From NCBI RefSeq assembly GCF_000012865.1, contig NC_007503.1, positions 1,462,001 to 1,526,000 of the forward strand: a DNA stretch of 64,000 nt. The letters are read 5' to 3'. Every line of letters starts with the position of its first letter. The first letter of the stretch is position 1. A program made the position numbers and the translations under genes. This document shows positions 63,272 through 64,000 of this stretch, piece after piece. The notes below the pieces were generated by a model that saw only the letters and a list, made by a program, of their open reading frames with translations, was not told where the DNA came from and made no database searches. The DNA comes from Carboxydothermus hydrogenoformans Z-2901 (lineage in GTDB: Bacteria; Bacillota; Z-2901; Carboxydothermales; Carboxydothermaceae).

Positions 63272-64000
63272 TTAACTTGACATGATTGCAAATTCCAAGC
63301 CCAATTCCTTTAATTTTTCAGGCGTAGGATTGCCGGTAGCCTTATCCCAACCCATAGCTTCATAATATGCATCAAGCATAGCGTCTAAATTTACTACCTT
63401 AAGTCCCTTTGCTGGACCATTCGGAATTGCCTTGGTAAAACGTTTAGGCAATTTGTCATGCTCCCGGGTAAAGCCTTCACGAGCATTAAAACAGCGTTTC
63501 AGATTCCAAGAGCGTTCAGCTGCTAACATTAACTCTTCTGCTGTTACATCCCATCCAGTAAGAGCGCTAACAATCTCAGCATACAGCTGCGGTGTAATAC
63601 AGCTACCTTCAGTTCCCCACGAGTAGAAAATACAAGCTCCTAAAATTTCACTGATTTCACCTTGTAATGCTACGTAGCGGTAAGCAACTCCCTTTTGCGG
63701 CGATTCATCCTGGATCTCTTTGGGTGGCCAGGGCATCCCGAATTCTTTCATGCCGCAATCAAGTTGCCCAAAGTCCCATGTGCTTGCCCAGTTGGGGTGC
63801 ATATGACAACCTCCGCGCGGGGAGACGGCATACTGCAAAGCAAGAACCTTAGATTCAGAACGTGGCTCGTGAGCTGGTAGTTCAAGTCCCTTTACATGGA
63901 TAGCTGCCTCCTCTGCAGCAGGCCCAAGTTGTTCAGCCATACGTTTTACACCCTGTGCCAAAAACTCACCAATTCCTTCCCGGTGGGCAATTTTTTCAAC
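63272..64000 (-). CDS. aor: Aldehyde ferredoxin oxidoreductase, C-terminal part (cut by window edge)
   Basis: Tungsten-dependent enzyme that oxidises aldehydes to acids or reduces acids, using ferredoxin. The open frame runs off the right edge, so the N-terminus is not in view; the TTG-type codon at 63961 is not the start. Visible: GVKRMAEQLG, HEPRSESKVLALQYAVSPRG near the start and WNLKRCFNAREGFTREHDKL near the Fe4S4 Cys region, ending LGLEFAIMSS. These match AOR domain 3. Confidence 0.88.
   Translation of the reverse strand, partial: VEKIAHREGIGEFLAQGVKRMAEQLGPAAEEAAIHVKGLELPAHEPRSESKVLALQYAVSPRGGCHMHPNWASTWDFGQLDCGMKEFGMPWPPKEIQDESPQKGVAYRYVALQGEISEILGACIFYSWGTEGSCITPQLYAEIVSALTGWDVTAEELMLAAERSWNLKRCFNAREGFTREHDKLPKRFTKAIPNGPAKGLKVVNLDAMLDAYYEAMGWDKATGNPTPEKLKELGLEFAIMSS

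Overview
The window looks like the chromosome of a low-GC, anaerobic, probably thermophilic Firmicute. A Carboxydothermus-like organism is my best guess. This rests on gene content and protein style (polA-mutM-ytaF-coaE order, cbiMNQO, a tungsten-type aldehyde ferredoxin oxidoreductase, SigZ) and not on any database match.

Left host region (1-22.4 kb). Most genes are on the minus strand. They encode TruD, an NRAMP metal transporter, an acyl-CoA synthetase, the CbiMNQO cobalt transporter behind an attenuator-like leader, a frameshifted thiolase, a class A penicillin-binding protein and tRNA-Leu(GAG). Then come an SRAP protein, an AT-hook protein, BioY-DUF1284, a lipoprotein nuclease, and a repair/housekeeping block (slt, coaE, ytaF, mutM, polA, dinB).

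Prophage (22440-57388, about 35 kb). A siphovirus-type prophage sits in tRNA-Leu(CAA) and is bounded by identical 56-bp copies of the tRNA 3' part. On the minus strand, from right to left, are the early genes (Cro-like regulators, Bet annealase, DUF5131, an O-like replication protein with seven internal iterons, DnaC-like loader, RecU), then terminase, portal, a MuF head protein fused to a candidate toxin with a candidate immunity gene, head fibres, capsid, connectors, tail, fibre and lysis genes. Tail chaperone synthesis appears to use a -1 frameshift. On the plus strand a LexA/CI-like repressor is followed by two membrane-anchored SNase-like proteins, a membrane-anchored Mrr-like nuclease, a DUF3800 protein and the integrase. 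The four genes after the repressor look like a lysogenic-conversion cassette. Two neighbouring fibre genes carry in-frame stop codons, so the prophage may be decaying.

Right host region (57.4-64 kb). It holds a heptad-repeat coiled-coil protein, a LapA-like protein, an AdhR-like MerR regulator with matching operators at its own promoter and at an alcohol dehydrogenase operon (with an aldo/keto reductase reduced by internal deletion and a flavodoxin), a SigZ-DUF2703 pair, a MoaD-like protein and the end of an aldehyde ferredoxin oxidoreductase cut by the window edge.

The strongest candidates for new biology are the MuF-toxin/immunity pair (38459-40187) and the repressor-linked membrane nuclease cassette (52279-55810), with two unexplained structured elements just after it.
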